A DNA stretch of 64,000 nucleotides from Oharaeibacter diazotrophicus (GCF_004362745.1 NZ_SNXY01000012.1:1-64000); one strand, 5' to 3'; numbered from the stretch's first letter, positions 43,049 through 53,462 are shown. Program-made: numbers and translations. The notes: generated by a model not told the origin, from the sequence alone.

Positions 43049-43695
43049 GCGTCGCGATCGTCGACTACGGTTCCGGCAACCTGCGCTCGGCCGCCAAGGC
43101 CTTCGAGCGCGCCGCCCGCGAGAGCGGCTACGTCGGCGCCGTCCACGTCACCGCCGACCCCGAGGTGGTGCGCGCCGCCGACCGCATCCTGCTGCCGGGC
43201 GTTGGCGCCTACGCCGACTGCCGCGCCGGGCTCGACGCAGTGCCGGGCATGGTCGAGGCGCTGACCGAGGCCGTGCGCGGCCGCGGCACGCCCTTCCTCG
43301 GCATCTGCGTCGGCATGCAGCTGATGGCGAGCCGCGGGCTCGAGAAGACCGTGACCGCGGGGCTCGGCTGGATCCCGGGCGAGGTCCGGCTGATCGAACC
43401 GGCCGATCCGGCGCTGAAGATCCCGCACATGGGCTGGAACACGCTGACGGTGCTGCGCGCGCACCCGGTGCTCGCCGGCCTGCCGACGGGCGACAAGGGC
43501 CTGCACGCCTATTTCGTGCACTCCTACCACTTCGTCCCCGCCGATCCGGCCGACGTCGTCGCCGTCACAGACTACGCCGGGCCGGTCACGGCCGTGGTCG
43601 CGCGCGACACCATGGTCGGCACCCAGTTCCATCCCGAGAAGAGCCAGGGCCTCGGCCTCGGGCTGATCGCCAACTTCCTGAAGTGGACGCCGTGA
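43045..43695 (+). CDS. hisH: Imidazole glycerol phosphate synthase glutaminase subunit HisH
   Basis: A protein of 216 residues. It supplies ammonia to HisF. The nucleophile is Cys in [11 protein letters not shown], and His and Glu of the triad lie in [25 protein letters not shown] at the start is standard. It overlaps the DUF2628 gene and hisA by four bases each. Confidence 0.97.
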   Translation: MSVAIVDYGSGNLRSAAKAFERAARESGYVGAVHVTADPEVVRAADRILLPGVGAYADCRAGLDAVPGMVEALTEAVRGRGTPFLGICVGMQLMASRGLEKTVTAGLGWIPGEVRLIEPADPALKIPHMGWNTLTVLRAHPVLAGLPTGDKGLHAYFVHSYHFVPADPADVVAVTDYAGPVTAVVARDTMVGTQFHPEKSQGLGLGLIANFLKWTP

Positions 43696-44429
43696 TCCTC
43701 TATCCCGCCATCGACCTCAAGGACGGCGCCTGCGTCAGGCTGGTGCTCGGCGACATGGACCGGGCGACGGTCTACAACGCCGATCCGGCCGCCCAGGCCC
43801 GCGCCTTCCGCGACATCGGCTTTCCCTGGCTGCACGTGGTCGACCTCAACGGCGCCTTCGCCGGCGCGAGCGTCAACGGCGCCGCGGTCGAGGCGATCCT
43901 CGCCGCGGTCGCGCCGGGCATGAAGGTGCAGCTCGGCGGCGGCATCCGCGACATGGCGGCGATCGACGGCTGGCTCGAACGCGGCGTCTCCCGCGTCATC
44001 CTCGGCACCGTGGCGCTGCGCGACCCCGCGCTGGTGCGCGCCGCGGCGGCGCGCCATCCCGGCCGGATCGTGGTCGGCATCGACGCCAAGGGCGGCCGCG
44101 TCGCCGTCGAGGGCTGGGCCGAGACCTCGGAGCTGACCGCCGTCGACCTCGCGCGCAAGTTCGAGGACGCCGGCGTCGCCGCGATCGTCTACACCGACAT
44201 CGACCGCGACGGCGTGCTGAAGGGCCTCAACATGGAGGCGACCCTCGAACTCGCCCGCGCCGTCTCGATCCCGGTGATCGCCTCCGGCGGCCTTGCCTCG
44301 ATCGCCGACGTCGAGCGCATGCTCGAGCCCGACGCCCTCATCCTCGACGGCGCCATCTCCGGCCGCGCCCTCTACGACGGCCGCCTCGACCCGAAGGCGG
44401 CGCTGGCCGCCATCGCCGCCGCCGGTTGA
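43692..44429 (+). CDS. hisA: Phosphoribosylformimino-AICAR-P isomerase HisA
   Basis: A TIM-barrel isomerase of 245 residues. The catalytic Asp is in YPAIDLKDG (residue 8 region), with a second in [10 protein letters not shown] near 173. [12 protein letters not shown] and [13 protein letters not shown] are the phosphate-binding loops. The GTG at 43692 overlaps the hisH stop by four bases and is preferred over a GTG nine bases earlier. Confidence 0.96.
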   Translation: MILYPAIDLKDGACVRLVLGDMDRATVYNADPAAQARAFRDIGFPWLHVVDLNGAFAGASVNGAAVEAILAAVAPGMKVQLGGGIRDMAAIDGWLERGVSRVILGTVALRDPALVRAAAARHPGRIVVGIDAKGGRVAVEGWAETSELTAVDLARKFEDAGVAAIVYTDIDRDGVLKGLNMEATLELARAVSIPVIASGGLASIADVERMLEPDALILDGAISGRALYDGRLDPKAALAAIAAAG

Positions 44430-44505
44430 CGGCGAAGGGGTTCGCGGTGGCGCCGTAACGCGCCGCCGGCTATAGCTCCGATCGAATCCGAGGACATCCG
44501 CCGTC

Positions 44506-45297
44506 ATGCTCAAAGCCCGCGTGATCCCCTGCCTCGACGTCAAGGACGGCCGTGTCGTCAAGGGCGTCAACTTCGTCGACCTCGTCGACGCCGGCGATCC
44601 GGTCGAGGCCGCGGCGGCCTACGACGCGGCCGGGGCGGACGAGCTGTGCTTCCTCGACATCACGGCGAGCCACGAGAACCGCGGCACCCTGCTCGACGTC
44701 GTTCGGCGCACCGCCGAGCGCTGCTTCATGCCGGTGACGGTCGGAGGCGGGGTGCGGACCACCGACGACATCCGCGCGCTGCTGCTCGCCGGTGCCGACA
44801 AGGTCTCGATCAACACCGCCGCGGTCACCGACCGCGCCTTCGTCGGCCGCGCCGCCGACAAGTTCGGCGACCAGTGCATCGTGGTGGCGATCGACGCCAA
44901 GCGGGTCTCGGCCGAGGGCGAGGCGCCGCGCTGGGAGATCTTCACCCACGGCGGCCGCAAGCCGACCGGGATCGACGCGGTCGCCTTCGCGCGCGAGGTC
45001 GTCTCGCTCGGCGCCGGCGAGATCCTCCTGACCTCGATGGATCGCGACGGCACCAAGGCCGGTTTCGACATCCCGCTGACGCGCGCCGTCGCCGACGCGG
45101 TGCACGTGCCGGTGATCGCCTCCGGCGGCGTCGGCACGCTCGACCACCTGGTCGCGGGCGTGCGCGACGGCCACGCCACCGCGGTGCTCGCGGCCTCGAT
45201 CTTCCACTTCGGCACCTTCGGCATCGGCGAGGCCAAGCGCCACATGGCCGCCGCCGGCCTGCCGATGCGCCTCGACGGCCCGGGAGCGGCGGCATGA
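44506..45297 (+). CDS. hisF: Imidazole glycerol phosphate synthase cyclase subunit HisF
   Basis: A TIM barrel of 263 residues that works with HisH. The catalytic Asp pair is in [18 protein letters not shown] near residue 11 and [13 protein letters not shown] near 180. [16 protein letters not shown] and [13 protein letters not shown] bind phosphate. It starts 76 bases after hisA and overlaps hisE by four bases. Confidence 0.97.
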   Translation: MLKARVIPCLDVKDGRVVKGVNFVDLVDAGDPVEAAAAYDAAGADELCFLDITASHENRGTLLDVVRRTAERCFMPVTVGGGVRTTDDIRALLLAGADKVSINTAAVTDRAFVGRAADKFGDQCIVVAIDAKRVSAEGEAPRWEIFTHGGRKPTGIDAVAFAREVVSLGAGEILLTSMDRDGTKAGFDIPLTRAVADAVHVPVIASGGVGTLDHLVAGVRDGHATAVLAASIFHFGTFGIGEAKRHMAAAGLPMRLDGPGAAA

Positions 45298-45617
45298 CCG
45301 GCTTCACCCTGTTCGACCTCGAGGACATCGTCGACGACCGCCTCGCCAACGGCGACGCCACGTCCTACACCCGCAAGCTCGCCGCCAAGGGCATGCCCAA
45401 GGCGGCGCAGAAGGTGGGCGAGGAGGCGGTCGAGGCGGTGATCGCCGCCGTCTCGGGCGACCGCAAGGGCCTCGCCTCGGAAACCGCCGACCTCCTCTAC
45501 CACCTGATCGTGGTGCTCAGACTCGCCGGCGTGCCGCTGTCGGACGTGATGGCGGAACTCGCCGCGCGTACCGGACGGTCCGGTCTCGAGGAGAAGGCCG
45601 CACGGCCGAAAGAATAA
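45294..45617 (+). CDS. hisE: Phosphoribosyl-ATP pyrophosphatase HisE
   Basis: A protein of 107 residues. It removes pyrophosphate from phosphoribosyl-ATP (step 2). The MazG-like metal site is seen in [13 protein letters not shown], with [14 protein letters not shown]. It is separate from HisI, as usual in alphaproteobacteria. The ATG overlaps the hisF stop. Confidence 0.96.
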   Translation: MTGFTLFDLEDIVDDRLANGDATSYTRKLAAKGMPKAAQKVGEEAVEAVIAAVSGDRKGLASETADLLYHLIVVLRLAGVPLSDVMAELAARTGRSGLEEKAARPKE

Positions 45618-45739
45618 CGGTCCGTCCATTCCATTCGTGGTATGACGCGGCCATGACGGCGCCGTCGCGCCCTGGGGCGACCCGGGGCGGCGGCGCTCGG
45701 CGCATCGCCGCGCGGGGCCGCGCGGCCGGGGTTCGGGTC

Positions 45740-46693
45740 ATGGATCAGAGCGTTCGGGCCAACCTCTCGCCCTACCAGACGTTCTCGCGGGCGGAGTGGG
45801 CCGAGCTCCGGCGCGGCACGCCGATGACCCTCACCATCGAGGACGTCATCCGCCTGCGCTCGCTCAACGACCCGGTGTCGCTGGCCGAGGTCGAGGACAT
45901 CTACCTGCCGCTGTCGCGGCTCCTGTCCTTCTACGTCGAGGCGACGCAGGGCCTGCACCGGGCGACCAGCCGCTTCCTCGGCCATTCCGGCGCCAAGATG
46001 CCGTTCATCATCGGCATCGCCGGTTCGGTGGCGGTCGGCAAGTCGACCACCGCGCGCATCCTGAAGACGATGCTGGCGCGCTGGGCGTCGAGCCCGAAGG
46101 TCGACCTGATCACCACCGACGGCTTCCTCTATCCCAACGCCGTGCTGAAGGCCGAGGGACTGATGGAGCGCAAGGGCTTCCCCGAGAGCTACGACCAGCG
46201 CGCCCTGCTCGGCTTCCTCTCCGACATCAAGGCCGGCACGCCGAACGTGACGGCGCCGGTCTACAGCCACCTCGTCTACGACGTGGTGCCCGGCGAGACC
46301 GTGACGATCGACCGGCCGGACATCCTGATCCTGGAGGGCCTCAACGTGCTCCAGGCGGGCCGCGGCCCGAAGGACGGCAAGGCGATCCCGTTCGTCTCGG
46401 ACTTCTTCGACTTCTCGATCTTCATCGACGCCGACGACCTCGACCTCCGCCGCTGGTACGTCGAGCGTTTCATGCGGCTGCGCGACACCGCCTTCCGCGA
46501 CCCGCGCTCCTATTTCACGCGCTACGCCGAGGTCGGCGAGGACGAGGCGATCGGCATCGCCAACGGCCTGTGGGACCGCATCAACCTGCCGAACCTGCGC
46601 GAGAACGTGCTGCCGACGCGCTACCGCGCCGACCTCGTGCTGAAGAAGAGCGGCCGCCACGCCATCGAGACGGTGATGCTCAGGAAGCTCTGA
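45740..46693 (+). CDS. coaA: Type I pantothenate kinase CoaA
   Basis: A protein of 317 residues. It phosphorylates pantothenate, the first step of coenzyme A synthesis, and is controlled by CoA. Walker A is [17 protein letters not shown] near residue 92. [30 protein letters not shown] is the type I signature. The ATG at 45740 gives the standard start; an ATG at 45653 adds a 29-residue Arg/Gly leader. It follows hisE in the usual rhizobial order. Confidence 0.95.
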   Translation: MDQSVRANLSPYQTFSRAEWAELRRGTPMTLTIEDVIRLRSLNDPVSLAEVEDIYLPLSRLLSFYVEATQGLHRATSRFLGHSGAKMPFIIGIAGSVAVGKSTTARILKTMLARWASSPKVDLITTDGFLYPNAVLKAEGLMERKGFPESYDQRALLGFLSDIKAGTPNVTAPVYSHLVYDVVPGETVTIDRPDILILEGLNVLQAGRGPKDGKAIPFVSDFFDFSIFIDADDLDLRRWYVERFMRLRDTAFRDPRSYFTRYAEVGEDEAIGIANGLWDRINLPNLRENVLPTRYRADLVLKKSGRHAIETVMLRKL

Positions 46694-46814
46694 GGGCTGC
46701 ACAACTTGGTACACGGCGCGCGCGTGTGAGTATCCCGGTGCCAATTGCTGTGCAGAAAACGGGCTGCTCTTGACGGCTTGCGGGAATCGCGTGAAGACTC
46801 GTGCAAGTTGATAA

Positions 46815-46846
46815 GGTTCGCCCGACGTTGGCGCGTCGGGCGAACC
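46815..46846. repeat. 13-bp perfect hairpin in a less GC-rich island
   Basis: Arms of 13 bases (GGTTCGCCCGACG and its complement) enclose TTGGCG. It lies 114 bases upstream of a 55-codon gene, in a region visibly poorer in GC than its surroundings. It may be a terminator of a short upstream RNA, an operator, or part of a leader. Confidence 0.5.
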
Positions 46847-46959
46847 GAAGTTCGCATCGAATTGTGTCCGAGGGCGAACTCTGTCGTGCAGACATCGGGA
46901 TCATGAATCCCGCGATTCGGCATGTCAACTCCTCGGACGAGCAATCGAAGGAGTGCAGC

Positions 46960-47127
46960 ATGGCCAGGAAGCCGCTTGGAACGAAGGCCTCGACCGGTAG
47001 CCGGTGCCCCGAAAGCGGGGTCTGGCAGGTCGAACATCGCACTGCCACCGCACCGATCGCTGAGGGCAACGTGATGCCTCCCTACGATCAGAAGGCCGTG
47101 GTCTGGGTGCTGATCCAGTACGCCTGA
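46960..47127 (+). CDS. Small protein of 55 residues with a CPESG motif
   Basis: Starts at the ATG at 46960, with GAAGGAG nine bases upstream, a near-perfect ribosome-binding site. The sequence contains SRCPESGVW at about residues 14-22 and ends PYDQKAVVWVLIQYA. The layout, with a C-P-E-S-G-x-W turn, a Pro-rich middle (PIAEGNVMPPY) and a W-V-L-x-Q end, resembles the tiny YjzC-like proteins of unknown function. No signal peptide. Base composition is lower in GC than neighbouring genes. An in-frame ATG at 46801 would add 53 residues that look non-coding. Confidence 0.6.
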   Translation: MARKPLGTKASTGSRCPESGVWQVEHRTATAPIAEGNVMPPYDQKAVVWVLIQYA

Positions 47128-47144
47128 CGAAGGACACTAGAACT

Positions 47145-47173
47145 CGGGGCGGGCAAAGACATCGCCCGCCCCG
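47145..47173. terminator. Bidirectional terminator between the 55-residue gene and gcrA
   Basis: Ten-base arms (CGGGGCGGGC / GCCCGCCCCG) with a nine-base loop lie between two convergent genes, 17 bases from either stop. A weak T-rich stretch (CTTTCTG) follows on the plus strand. Confidence 0.55.
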
Positions 47174-47189
47174 GGACCCACTTTCTGCC

Positions 47190-47750
47190 TCAGCCCGCCT
47201 GACGCTTGTCGCGGGCCTTGCGGTCGGCGGAGGGCTGGTAGGCGATGCGGGCATGGTAGGCGCAGTAGGGGATGCCGCTGTCGGACTTGCGGCCGCAGAA
47301 GAAGAAGTCGGGCCGGCCCGGGTCGCCGATCGGCCACTTGCAGGTCTGCTCGGTGAGATTGAGGATCGTCATCTTCTCGAAGACGATCGCCTCGGCCTCG
47401 AGGACGCGCGGGGCGGCCGGCACGAGGCGGGTCTCCGGCATCTCTTCGGCCTTCACCGCGACGTTGCCGATGCTGATCGTGCGCGGCGCCGGGCGGGCCG
47501 CGACGGGCGCCACCGGAGCGACCGGCCGGGGCGGCGCGGGCGACTTGACGCGCGGCGCGGCCGCGGCGGCCGCCGCCGGACGGGCGGCCTGGACCTGCGG
47601 CTTGGCGCGGCCGGACAGGCCGAGACGGTGGACCTTGCCGATCACGGCGTTGCGGGTGACGCTGCCGAGCTCGGCGGCGATCTGGCTCGCGCTGAGGCCC
47701 TCGGCCCACAACGTCTTCAGCCGTTCGACGCGTTCATCGGTCCAGGACAT
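47190..47750 (-). CDS. gcrA: Cell-cycle regulator GcrA
   Basis: A protein of 186 residues. The N-terminal helix-turn-helix (WTDERVERLKTLWAEGLSASQIA, then VTRNAVIGKVHRLGLSGR; residues 3-48) binds DNA at methylated GANTC. A long Ala/Pro linker (residues 50-95) follows, then a C-terminal Cys-rich sigma-70-binding domain (TCKWPIGDPGRPDFFFCGRK, YCAYHARIAY). GcrA is a sigma-70 cofactor working with CcrM methylation in Alphaproteobacteria. AAGGAAAG precedes the ATG at 47750. Confidence 0.96.
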   Translation of the reverse strand: MSWTDERVERLKTLWAEGLSASQIAAELGSVTRNAVIGKVHRLGLSGRAKPQVQAARPAAAAAAAPRVKSPAPPRPVAPVAPVAARPAPRTISIGNVAVKAEEMPETRLVPAAPRVLEAEAIVFEKMTILNLTEQTCKWPIGDPGRPDFFFCGRKSDSGIPYCAYHARIAYQPSADRKARDKRQAG

Positions 47751-47866
47751 GTCGTCTTTCCTTCTCATCGCCGCCGCCGCGGCAGAATCCCGTCGGCCCC
47801 GCCCGGACATGGCTCTGTCCGGAAACGCACTCCGCGTACTCGAATGACCCGGTGATTGTCGTGGCT

Positions 47867-47882
47867 CTACGAGATCTCGTAG
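47867..47882. promoter_or_regulatory. 16-bp perfect palindrome upstream of gcrA
   Basis: CTACGAGATCTCGTAG is an exact palindrome, 117 bases before the gcrA start. GANTC sites, the CcrM methylation target, are at 47785-47789, 47911-47915 and 48003-48007. A regulator or methylation-controlled region for gcrA is plausible. No clear -35/-10 pair was seen. The 516-base gap to argD also holds the argD promoter. Confidence 0.35.
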
Positions 47883-48079
47883 CGATCGATCGGACGCTAC
47901 AATAGCCGTTGAATCCGTGGCAAGCGGCGCAGGACTCCGTTTCGGGCGCGACACGACTTTTCCCCAAATATCGTGGCTTCGTCGCGACACCCGGAGGCAG
48001 ACGAATCCGGGCGGGCCGTCAGCATTCGCACGGAGGCGCCAAGATGAATCCCCCGGCGCTGCTCGCCCCGGCAAAAGCA

Positions 48080-48108
48080 TTGACAGTGCAGGTCGCGTCC
48101 GTGCTATA
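48080..48108 (+). promoter_or_regulatory. Sigma-70 promoter upstream of argD
   Basis: TTGACA (48080-48085, perfect -35) is followed after 17 bases by GCTATA (48103-48108). Transcription should start near 48115, about 150 bases before the argD start. Confidence 0.65.
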
Positions 48109-48120
48109 GGCCATGGCGAG

Positions 48121-48158
48121 GCCGCGCCGCCGAACCGGGGGCGCGGCTTGACGTTTTT
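48121..48158 (+). promoter_or_regulatory. Terminator-like hairpin in the argD leader
   Basis: GCCGCGCC (48121-48128) pairs with GGCGCGGC (48140-48147). Six bases later comes a TTTTT run (48154-48158). It begins just after the predicted start of transcription, so it could act as an attenuator or make a very short RNA. No Arg-rich leader peptide was found. Confidence 0.35.
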
Positions 48159-48266
48159 GTCGGCGCCCCGCTCGCACGCGGGCGCGCGAGAAGAACCAGA
48201 CCCGAGGCCGCACTCAGCCCGAAGCCCCCCGACCCAGACCACCCTTGGACCAGAGGAACCCTGCCG

Positions 48267-49463
<1,197 letters not shown>

Positions 49464-49477
49464 GGGGAGCCGACGCC

Positions 49478-50413
49478 ATGACCACGCCCCGGCACTTCCT
49501 CGACCTCACCGACCTCGACGGCGCCACCCTGCGCGGCATCCTCGACGGCGCCGCCGCCATCAAGGCGGAGCTGAAGGCCTCCGGCCGCGGCACCCGCCGC
49601 GGCGAGGGCCCGCTCGCCGGCAAGGTGCTCGCCATGGTGTTCGAGCGCCCGTCGACGCGCACCCGGGTCTCCTTCGACGTCGGCATGCGCCAGCTCGGCG
49701 GCGAGACGCTGATGCTGACCGGCGACGAGATGCAGCTCGGCCGCGGCGAGACCATCGCCGACACCGCCCGGGTGCTGTCGCGCTACGTCGACGCGGTGAT
49801 GATCCGCATCCTCGACCACGCCGCCCTCGCCGAGCTCGCCGCCAACGCCAGCGTGCCGGTGATCAACGGCCTGACCCGGCTGTCGCACCCCTGCCAGATC
49901 ATGGCCGACGTCATGACCTTCGAGGAGCACCGCGGCCCGATCGCCGGGCGCAAGGTGGCCTGGACCGGCGACAGCAACAACGTGCTGGCGTCGTGGATCC
50001 ACGCCTCCGCCCGCTTCGGCTTCGAGATGCGGGTGGCGACGCCGCCGGAGCTGGCGCCGCGCCGCGAGGTGGTCGACTGGGCCCGCGCCAACGGCGCCAT
50101 CGTGCACGTCACCACCGACGCCTACGAGGCGGTCGACGGCGTCGACTGCGTCGTCACCGACACCTGGGTGTCGATGGGCGACGACGACGCCGAGCGCCGC
50201 CACAACCTGCTCGCGCCCTATCAGGTGAACGACCGGCTGATGGCGGCGGCGGATCCGGAGGCGGTGTTCATGCATTGCCTTCCCGCCCACCGCGACGAGG
50301 AGGTCACCGGCTCGGTGATGGACGGTCCGCAGTCGATCGTCTTCGACGAGGCCGAGAACCGCCTGCACGCGCAGAAGGGCATTTTGGCCTGGTGCCTCGG
50401 AGCGATCGGCTGA
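49478..50413 (+). CDS. argF: Ornithine carbamoyltransferase ArgF
   Basis: An enzyme of 311 residues that makes citrulline. The carbamoyl-phosphate site is [21 protein letters not shown] near residue 50. Ornithine-binding motifs are [12 protein letters not shown] near 135, DTWVSMGDD and [12 protein letters not shown] near 268. It is of biosynthetic type. Its stop overlaps the hslO start by one base (TGATG), and gcrA-argD-argF-hslO is a common rhizobial order. Confidence 0.96.
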   Translation: MTTPRHFLDLTDLDGATLRGILDGAAAIKAELKASGRGTRRGEGPLAGKVLAMVFERPSTRTRVSFDVGMRQLGGETLMLTGDEMQLGRGETIADTARVLSRYVDAVMIRILDHAALAELAANASVPVINGLTRLSHPCQIMADVMTFEEHRGPIAGRKVAWTGDSNNVLASWIHASARFGFEMRVATPPELAPRREVVDWARANGAIVHVTTDAYEAVDGVDCVVTDTWVSMGDDDAERRHNLLAPYQVNDRLMAAADPEAVFMHCLPAHRDEEVTGSVMDGPQSIVFDEAENRLHAQKGILAWCLGAIG

Positions 50414-51402
50414 TGGTGGATCCCGTGACGGACGGCCCGGTTCCCGGCGACGACAGCGTGCTGCCCTTCGCGGTCGAGGGGCTCGACGCCCGCGGCCGGG
50501 TGGTGACGCTCGGGGCGGCGGTGGATTCGATCCTGCACCGCCACGACTATCCGCCGGCGGTGTCGCGCCTGCTCGGCGAGGCGGTGGCGCTCACCGCCCT
50601 GCTCGGCACGTCGCTGAAGTTCTCGGGCCGCTTCATCCTGCAGACCCAGTCCGACGGGCCGGTGCACATGCTGGTGGTCGACTTCGAGACCCCGGACCGC
50701 ATCCGCGCCTGCGCCCGCTTCGATCGAGACCGCGTCGTCGCCGCCAGCGCGGCCGGTGCGGACTCGCCCGAGGCGCTACTCGGCACCGGCACGCTGGCGA
50801 TGACGGTGGACCAGGGCGGCTACACCGCGCGCTACCAGGGCATCGTGCCGCTCGACGGCCGCTCGCTCGAGGAGGCGGCCCACCTCTATTTCGCCCAGTC
50901 GGAGCAGATCCCGACAAGGGTCCGCCTCGCGGTCACCGAGGTGCTGACGCGCGATCCCGGCCGCGGGCCGCGGCGGTCCTGGCGGGCCGGCGGCCTGCTG
51001 GTGCAGTTCCTGCCCGAGAGCGCCGACCGCGTGAAGCAGCGCGACCTCGCCCCCGGCGACGCGCCCGAGGGCACGGTGGTGCCGCCGGTCGACGAGGACG
51101 ACGCCTGGAACGAGGTGCTGAGCCTCGTCGGCACCGTCGAAGACGTCGAGTTGACCGATCCGGCAGTCCCCGCGGAGACGCTGCTCTACCGGCTGTTCCA
51201 CGAGCGCGGCGTCCGCGTGTTCGAGCGCCAGCCGCTGGTCGAGCGCTGCCGCTGCTCGCGCGAGCGGGTCGACGACATGCTGAAGAGCTTCACGCCGGAA
51301 GAGCGGCGCGACATGATCGAGGGTGGCCGCATCGGCGTCACCTGCGAATTCTGCTCCAGCCACTACGACTTCGATCCCGCCGACTACGACATCGCGGACT
51401 GA
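50413..51402 (+). CDS. hslO: Redox-regulated chaperone Hsp33
   Basis: A protein of 329 residues. It becomes an active holdase upon oxidative stress. The zinc-binding cysteines are all present: RCRCSRERV near residue 282 and CEFCSSHYDF near 316. The N-terminal domain has RHDYPPAVSRLLGEAVALTALLGTSLKF. The C-terminal end overlaps the convergent hydrolase gene by 19 bases. Confidence 0.95.
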   Translation: MVDPVTDGPVPGDDSVLPFAVEGLDARGRVVTLGAAVDSILHRHDYPPAVSRLLGEAVALTALLGTSLKFSGRFILQTQSDGPVHMLVVDFETPDRIRACARFDRDRVVAASAAGADSPEALLGTGTLAMTVDQGGYTARYQGIVPLDGRSLEEAAHLYFAQSEQIPTRVRLAVTEVLTRDPGRGPRRSWRAGGLLVQFLPESADRVKQRDLAPGDAPEGTVVPPVDEDDAWNEVLSLVGTVEDVELTDPAVPAETLLYRLFHERGVRVFERQPLVERCRCSRERVDDMLKSFTPEERRDMIEGGRIGVTCEFCSSHYDFDPADYDIAD

Positions 51403-52037
51403 GCCGTCCCGGCGAGCGCCGCGACGGCGGCCGCCGTGGCCGTGGCGAGATGGCCGGCGAGCGTGTGGCCGCTCGCCCGGCGTGGCGCGAGGTCGTGGTC
51501 GCCGTCGGCGCACCAGCGGATCGCGACACCGGCCGGCAGATCGTAGCCCGCGACCTCGACGCGGTTCCCGAACGGGTCGCGTTCGCCCTGGACGATCGTC
51601 ACCGGCAGCCGGGCCGCCGCGAGCGGCGCCAGCCGCAGCTTCTCCGGTGCGCCGGGCGGATGGAACGGATAGCCGAGCGCGACGACACCGACGACGCGCG
51701 GGTCGAGCGGATCGGCGGCGGTCATCGTCGCGACCCGGCCGCCGAGCGACTTGCCGCCGATCAGGACGGGACCGTCGAAGCGCGCGAGGACGACGTCGAG
51801 GGCGGCGCGCCAAGCCGGGACGAGGCTGTCGGCCTTCGGCGGCGGCCGGCGGGCGCCGTCGCGGCGGGCGGCCATGTAGGGGAACTCGAAGCGGACGACG
51901 CGAAGGCCCGCCTCCACCAGGGCGGCGGTGGCCGAGGCCATCCACGCGCTGTCCATCGGCGCGCCGGCGCCGTGGGCAAGGACGAGCGTGCCGCGCGGCA
52001 CCACGGGCGCGTCGACGAGGAGAGCCGGGGCGATCAC
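51384..52037 (-). CDS. Alpha/beta hydrolase of the KANL3/Tex30 type
   Basis: A protein of 217 residues. LVLAHGAGAPMDSAWM near residue 20, RFEFPYMAARRDG, LIGGKSLGGRVATM (nucleophile Ser in GKSLGG) and GYPFHPPGAPEKLR mark the KANL3/Tex30-like hydrolases. The catalytic Asp and His would be in GERDPFG and DGDHDL. The substrate is unknown. The GTG at 52037 overlaps the stop of the ornithine-cyclodeaminase homologue by four bases, so they are co-translated. Confidence 0.85.
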   Translation of the reverse strand: MIAPALLVDAPVVPRGTLVLAHGAGAPMDSAWMASATAALVEAGLRVVRFEFPYMAARRDGARRPPPKADSLVPAWRAALDVVLARFDGPVLIGGKSLGGRVATMTAADPLDPRVVGVVALGYPFHPPGAPEKLRLAPLAAARLPVTIVQGERDPFGNRVEVAGYDLPAGVAIRWCADGDHDLAPRRASGHTLAGHLATATAAAVAALAGTAQSAMS

Positions 52038-53008
52038 GCCGCGGCGTCGAGCCGCCCGATCACCAGCGCCGCGGCGGCGAGGTCCTCGAGCGCGGTGCCG
52101 ACCGACTTGAACAGGGTGATCGCCTCGGCCGACGTCCGGCCGGGATGGGCGCCGCGGCAGAGCTCGAACAGGTCGGCGCGGACGTCGTCCTCGGTGATCA
52201 GGCCAGCGCGGATCGGCTGCACGAGGTCGCCGGCCTCGTGGCAGGCGCCGGCGCGGGTGTCGGCGTAGAGCTCGGCCCGGAGGATCGCGGCGTCGTCGGC
52301 CTCGCGCATGTCCGGCGTGAAGCCGCCGACGAGGTCGACGTGGGTGCCGGGGGCGAGGCGCTCGCCCCGCACCAGCGGTTCGCCGGCGAGGGTGGCGGCC
52401 GAGACGATGTCGGCGCGCCCGAGCGCGGCGTCGAGGTCGGTGACGGCGGAGATCCGCGCCGGCCGGCCGGCGAGCGAGCCGCCGAGCCGCGCGGCGAGGG
52501 CGGCGGCCTTGCCCGGATCGCGGTTCCAGATTTCGACCTCGTCGATCCCGCGGCGGGCGGCGTGGGCGTGGATCAGGAACGGCGCGAGCGCGCCGGCGCC
52601 GATCATCAGCAGACGGCGGGCGTCGGGCCGGGCGAGGTACGAGGCGGCGAGGGCGGAGGCGGCGGCGGTGCGCCACAGCGTCAGCTCGCGGCCGTCGAGC
52701 ACGGCGAGCGGCGCGCCGGTGAGGCCGTCCATCAGCAGATAGGAGCCGATCACGGTCGCCTTGCCGCGGGCCGCGTTGCCGGGCACGACCGAGACGATCT
52801 TGATGCCGGTGTAGTGCGGGCCGGCGGCCGCGGCGCCGTGCCACGCCGGCATCAGCAGCAGCGTCGCCTCGGGCTCGCCGGCGCGCGGCATCGGATGATG
52901 ATGCCGGAGCGGCACCTCGATCGGGCTGCGGAAGGCGGCGTCGAGCGCGTCGATCACCGCCGACGGCGTCAGGACGGCGGCGATGTCCTCGCCGGTGACG
53001 ATGCGCAT
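52034..53008 (-). CDS. Ornithine cyclodeaminase / mu-crystallin family protein
   Basis: A protein of 324 residues. The family signature is ALAVLDGRELTLWRTAAASALAASYLARPDARRLLMIGAGALAPF. The NAD loop is GAGALAPF near residue 128. KIVSVVPGNAARGKATV and DLVGGFTPDMREADD are also typical. Members include ornithine cyclodeaminase, alanine dehydrogenase and pyrroline-2-carboxylate reductase; I cannot choose among them. It follows the lapA-like gene by nine bases, where trpF is often found in relatives. Confidence 0.9.
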   Translation of the reverse strand: MRIVTGEDIAAVLTPSAVIDALDAAFRSPIEVPLRHHHPMPRAGEPEATLLLMPAWHGAAAAGPHYTGIKIVSVVPGNAARGKATVIGSYLLMDGLTGAPLAVLDGRELTLWRTAAASALAASYLARPDARRLLMIGAGALAPFLIHAHAARRGIDEVEIWNRDPGKAAALAARLGGSLAGRPARISAVTDLDAALGRADIVSAATLAGEPLVRGERLAPGTHVDLVGGFTPDMREADDAAILRAELYADTRAGACHEAGDLVQPIRAGLITEDDVRADLFELCRGAHPGRTSAEAITLFKSVGTALEDLAAAALVIGRLDAAA

Positions 53009-53017
53009 CGCGGCCGC

Positions 53018-53371
53018 TCAGGCGGCGCGGCGCGGGGCGGGGAGAGCGGTGCCGCCTGACGGCGCCGGGGCGGCCGCGACTTCCTTGAGGCGCTCGGCCT
53101 CGACGCGCCAGCGCGCCGCCTCGCGGCGGTTGACGCGGGCGGCCTTGCGGAAGCGGCCCTGGCGCGCCCAGGTCGCGACGCCGCCGAGCGCGATGCCGAG
53201 CAGCAGCGCGCCGAAGAACACGACGTAGAGCGGCACCGTCAGCGCCAGGAAGGGCGTCGACGGCGTGAAGGGGTCGAAGGCGATGGTGACGGGCTGGTTG
53301 TTGACCACCGCGATCGCCATCAGCACCACGGCGACCGGGCCGCCGACGAGCAGCAGGACGAGGCTCTTCAA
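53018..53371 (-). CDS. LapA (DUF1049) domain membrane protein
   Basis: About 117 residues. Two membrane segments lie near residues 3-24 and 41-66. The LapA line is VVNNQPVTIAFDPFTPSTPFLALTVPLYVVFFGALLLGIALGG. In E. coli LapA works with LapB in controlling LPS synthesis. The TTG at 53371 is chosen because AAGGGAG lies upstream and the first helix starts just after it; an ATG at 53419 adds 16 residues. Confidence 0.85.
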   Translation of the reverse strand: MKSLVLLLVGGPVAVVLMAIAVVNNQPVTIAFDPFTPSTPFLALTVPLYVVFFGALLLGIALGGVATWARQGRFRKAARVNRREAARWRVEAERLKEVAAAPAPSGGTALPAPRRAA

Positions 53372-53462
53372 CGCCGAACTCCCTTCGTTCCCGGGCCCGA
53401 GGGGCCCGGCTCGTTCCATCCGACGACCGGTGGATCGGCCGGCCGGCGCGCGGGGGCCCGGA

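Noticed and set aside
44425-44480. Possible promoter before hisF (TTGACG and TATAGC)
   Set aside because: The spacing between the boxes is far too long. hisF is more likely co-transcribed with hisA.
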